Below are positions 6,240 to 7,371 of a DNA stretch of 7,371 nucleotides, piece after piece. The notes beneath the pieces are model-generated. The model was not told the DNA's origin and did not search any database. It worked only from the letters and a program-made list of their open reading frames with translations. Position 1 is the stretch's first letter. Each line of letters opens with the position of its first letter. Source of the DNA: Gammaproteobacteria bacterium. GTDB taxonomy: Bacteria > Pseudomonadota > Gammaproteobacteria > Pseudomonadales > JAUIKI01. The translations under genes and the position numbers were made by a program. Location of the stretch: positions 1-7,371 of the forward strand of contig JAUIKI010000065.1 of NCBI GenBank assembly GCA_030430875.1. Reading direction: 5' to 3'.

Positions 6240-6338
6240 GTGGCATTTGAGTTAGTAGTTGAGATCAACAGTATGCCAGGCTCACTGATTGGGCTGACTT
6301 TGAGTGAAAGGCAATCTAGCAAGTGGACGCGGTTTTGA
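6240..6338 (+). CDS. Small ORF, 32 residues, unknown, possibly a gene 5' fragment
   Basis: GTG 6240 is preceded by a strong AGGGAGG (6229-6235) with 4-nt spacing, the best Shine-Dalgarno in the window. The frame reads MAFELVVEINSMPGSLIGL and then TLSERQSSKWTRF before TGA. I recognise no family. There is no signal peptide, membrane span or repeat. Base composition is more balanced than the AT-rich ORF that follows. The stop lies about where composition changes, near 6340, so this may be the 5' end of a gene cut by a later rearrangement rather than a complete peptide gene. It overlaps, in another frame, the first codons of the longest form of the next ORF. Confidence 0.3.
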   Translation: MAFELVVEINSMPGSLIGLTLSERQSSKWTRF

Positions 6339-6375
6339 CGTTGGGTATAGAAAACAAATAATATCAATAGATGAG

Positions 6376-6573
6376 ATGAAGTGTTCACATTATTCTTATA
6401 GAGGAGATCTTGTTTATGAGTTTATTAAATGTATTGGCTGTTCATTAAAAAACCTAGAACCATTACATTGGTACTATTTAATCACATTTTATATTCCAGA
6501 TGATAACCCACTTGTTGATGATGGAAGCTTTGATATCCCAGTACTGTTTAATGGACAAGCATTATTGCCGTAA
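6376..6573 (+). CDS. Hypothetical protein, probably a 5'-truncated remnant
   Basis: From ATG 6376 this encodes 65 residues; the frame is open further upstream and a GTG at 6304 would give 89. I do not recognise it. The C-terminal part, LHWYYLITFYIPDDNPLVDD then SFDIPVLFNGQALLP, reads like the well-formed beta-rich end of a larger domain. The N-terminus has no clear start: GTG 6304 has no ribosome binding site, and ATG 6376 only a poor GATGAG. Codon usage from about 6345 is strongly AT-rich (near 28 percent GC in one sampled line), while the codons before that belong to more balanced sequence. This suggests that the real N-terminal part was lost. CIGC in the middle is the only cysteine pair. 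No signal peptide is seen. Confidence 0.4.
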   Translation: MKCSHYSYRGDLVYEFIKCIGCSLKNLEPLHWYYLITFYIPDDNPLVDDGSFDIPVLFNGQALLP

Positions 6574-6733
6574 AAAATAACAGAAAATCCCGATTAGCAG
6601 ACAAAAAAATTGAACCAGTAAGTTGAGCCTACCGTGAAAATATCCGTTTGATTTGGTCAATATTTCTATTAAGCAGCGCCTCTCTCTAATTTACGACGGC
6701 CATTTTTCTGATACTAATTTCCTATTTGATTGC

Positions 6734-6739
6734 TATAAT
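6734..6739 (+). promoter_or_regulatory. Extended -10 promoter of rnpB
   Basis: A perfect TATAAT preceded by TG one base upstream (TGCTATAAT, 6731-6739) places the start at about 6745-6746. That is exactly the first base of the P1 helix of the RNase P RNA. No good -35 hexamer lies 16-18 bp upstream, which fits an extended -10 promoter. Confidence 0.8.
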
Positions 6740-6744
6740 GCGCT

Positions 6745-7098
6745 TGAGTCAGTCGAGCAATCGCTGCTCTGGTTCGCCAGAGGAGAGGAAAGTCCGGACT
6801 CCGTTGGGCAGAGTGCCAGGTAATGCCTGGGAGGTGAGAGCCTACGGAAAGTGCCGCAGAAAATATACCGCCACAATGTGGTAAGGGTGAAAAGGTGCGG
6901 TAAGAGCGCACCGCGCGGATGGTAACATGCCGTGGCAAGGTAAACCCCACTCGGAGCAAGACCAAATAGGAATCCAAAGGCGTGGCCCGCGCTGGATTCG
7001 GGTAGGTTGCTAAAGGTAGTTGGTGACAACTACCGTAGATGAATGATTGCAGCAACATCTTGATGTTGTAACAGAATCCGGCTTACAGACTGACTCAT
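6745..7098 (+). ncRNA. rnpB: RNase P RNA, bacterial class A
   Basis: This is the catalytic RNA that removes 5' leaders from precursor tRNAs together with the RnpA protein. P1 is formed by GAGTCAGTC (6746-6754) and GACTGACTC (7088-7096), which defines both ends, about 354 nt against 377 in E. coli. P2 is GCAATC (6757-6762) with GATTGC (7045-7050). P3 is CTCTGG-TTCG-CCAGAG (6767-6782). The conserved core GAGGAAAGTCCGG starts at 6785, and its partner ACAGAATCCGGCTTA lies at about 7071-7085. P12 is GGTGCG/CGCACC (6894-6912). GGAGCAAGACCAAATAGG (about 6954-6970) matches the universal region, and the GGGTAGG loop at about 7000-7006 is the tRNA 3'-end binding site. P18 carries a GTGA tetraloop (7015-7034). 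An extra hairpin, CAACAT/ATGTTG (7053-7068), matches the position of P19, which E. coli lacks. Confidence 0.97.
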
Positions 7099-7231
7099 TT
7101 CTTTTTAGCATTAAAAAATAATTTTTATTCCAAAAAAATCTTACCACTGATAATCCACTTTAACTATCGGAATTATCATTTTGCTTTCCAATCTTTTCTC
7201 CCCTCAGTCTAGTTAATCACAACATCAAAAA

Positions 7232-7259
7232 TGCCCTAAGTTATTGTGTTTTAAGGGCA
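7232..7259 (+). terminator. Candidate stem-loop between rnpB and mraZ
   Basis: TGCCCT (7232-7237) pairs with AGGGCA (7254-7259), with two more A-T pairs if one A bulges. Only a poor T-rich stretch follows, so termination is uncertain. It is the only GC-rich hairpin in the 258-bp gap between rnpB and mraZ. The TTTCTTTTT directly after rnpB P1 is another possible end. Confidence 0.35.
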
Positions 7260-7277
7260 AATCACTGTTTTCCTTGC

Positions 7278-7307
7278 TTGACAATGGACCCTGAGAATTC
7301 CTATAGT
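7278..7307 (+). promoter_or_regulatory. Promoter of mraZ and the dcw cluster
   Basis: A perfect -35 TTGACA (7278-7283) is followed by an 18-bp spacer and -10 TATAGT (7302-7307). The predicted start, about 7313-7315, falls at the left edge of the MraZ-type repeats, so a bound repressor would block initiation or escape. This corresponds in place to the Pmra promoter of other gammaproteobacteria. Confidence 0.75.
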
Positions 7308-7314
7308 GTCGATC

Positions 7315-7354
7315 TGTGGAGAATTGTGGGTAATTGTGGGTAATTTGGAGACGT
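7315..7354 (+). promoter_or_regulatory. MraZ operator: four decameric repeats
   Basis: Four tandem 10-bp units are visible: TGTGGAGAAT (7315-7324), TGTGGGTAAT (7325-7334), TGTGGGTAAT (7335-7344) and the weaker TTTGGAGACG (7345-7354). Known MraZ boxes are TGGG-type direct repeats with 10-bp periodicity upstream of mraZ, where MraZ represses its own operon. The last unit contains the GGAG ribosome binding site of mraZ, so operator and translation signal overlap. Confidence 0.8.
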
Positions 7355-7356
7355 AA

Positions 7357-7371
7357 ATGTTTCGAGGCGTT
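7357..7371 (+). CDS. mraZ: MraZ, transcriptional regulator, N-terminal start (partial)
   Basis: Only five codons are in the window, reading MFRGV, which is the typical MraZ beginning. The short sequence alone would not be enough. The identification rests on the context: a strong promoter, MraZ-type decamer repeats directly upstream, GGAG 6 nt before ATG, and rnpB upstream, an order also known in other gammaproteobacteria such as Pseudomonas. MraZ is an AbrB-fold DNA-binding protein that heads the dcw cluster and represses it. Confidence 0.85.

Noticed and set aside
6714..7058. Minus-strand open frames of 98 and 114 codons over the right end
   Set aside because: They lie inside the RNase P RNA gene on the opposite strand and are chance frames in structured, GC-richer RNA sequence.
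7315..7354. CRISPR or tandem-repeat minisatellite
   Set aside because: The 10-bp units without spacers, placed directly before mraZ, fit MraZ operator boxes.

Overview
The window looks like chromosomal DNA of an AT-rich gammaproteobacterium. The gene order surA-pdxA-rsmA-apaG, a class A RNase P RNA of enterobacterial type, and an mraZ start at the right edge all point there. RsmA and ApaG look closest, from memory, to Legionellales/Coxiella-type proteins, but I cannot confirm the genus without a search.

Left part (1-3639) is a housekeeping cluster: the end of surA (outer-membrane protein chaperone), then pdxA (vitamin B6 synthesis), rsmA (16S rRNA dimethylation) and apaG. The cluster is disturbed between rsmA and apaG. 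A block of about 310-325 bp (rsmA 3' end, intergenic sequence, apaG 5' end) is present twice as diverged direct copies, 2148-2472 and 3041-3350. Between the copies lies a very AT-rich gene for an unknown exported protein. The first copy holds the intact rsmA end and a broken apaG start; the second holds a broken rsmA end and the intact apaG. This looks like an insertion that brought its own diverged replacement junction.

Middle part (3640-6573) is accessory DNA. It holds a subtilisin-type (S8) secreted serine protease with a complete catalytic triad and a Calx-beta-like C-terminal region. Its signal peptide and propeptide are separated from the protease domain by one frameshift and one in-frame TGA, so the gene is probably a recent pseudogene. 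It is visibly more GC-rich than its surroundings. After it come a small ORF with a good ribosome binding site and an AT-rich, probably 5'-truncated, hypothetical gene.

Right part (6574-7371) is core again: rnpB with an extended -10 promoter, then a consensus-like promoter, four MraZ-type operator repeats at exact 10-bp spacing, and the first five codons of mraZ, the start of the division and cell wall (dcw) cluster. apaH, the usual neighbour of apaG in enterobacteria, is absent; accessory DNA occupies the space between the two core segments.
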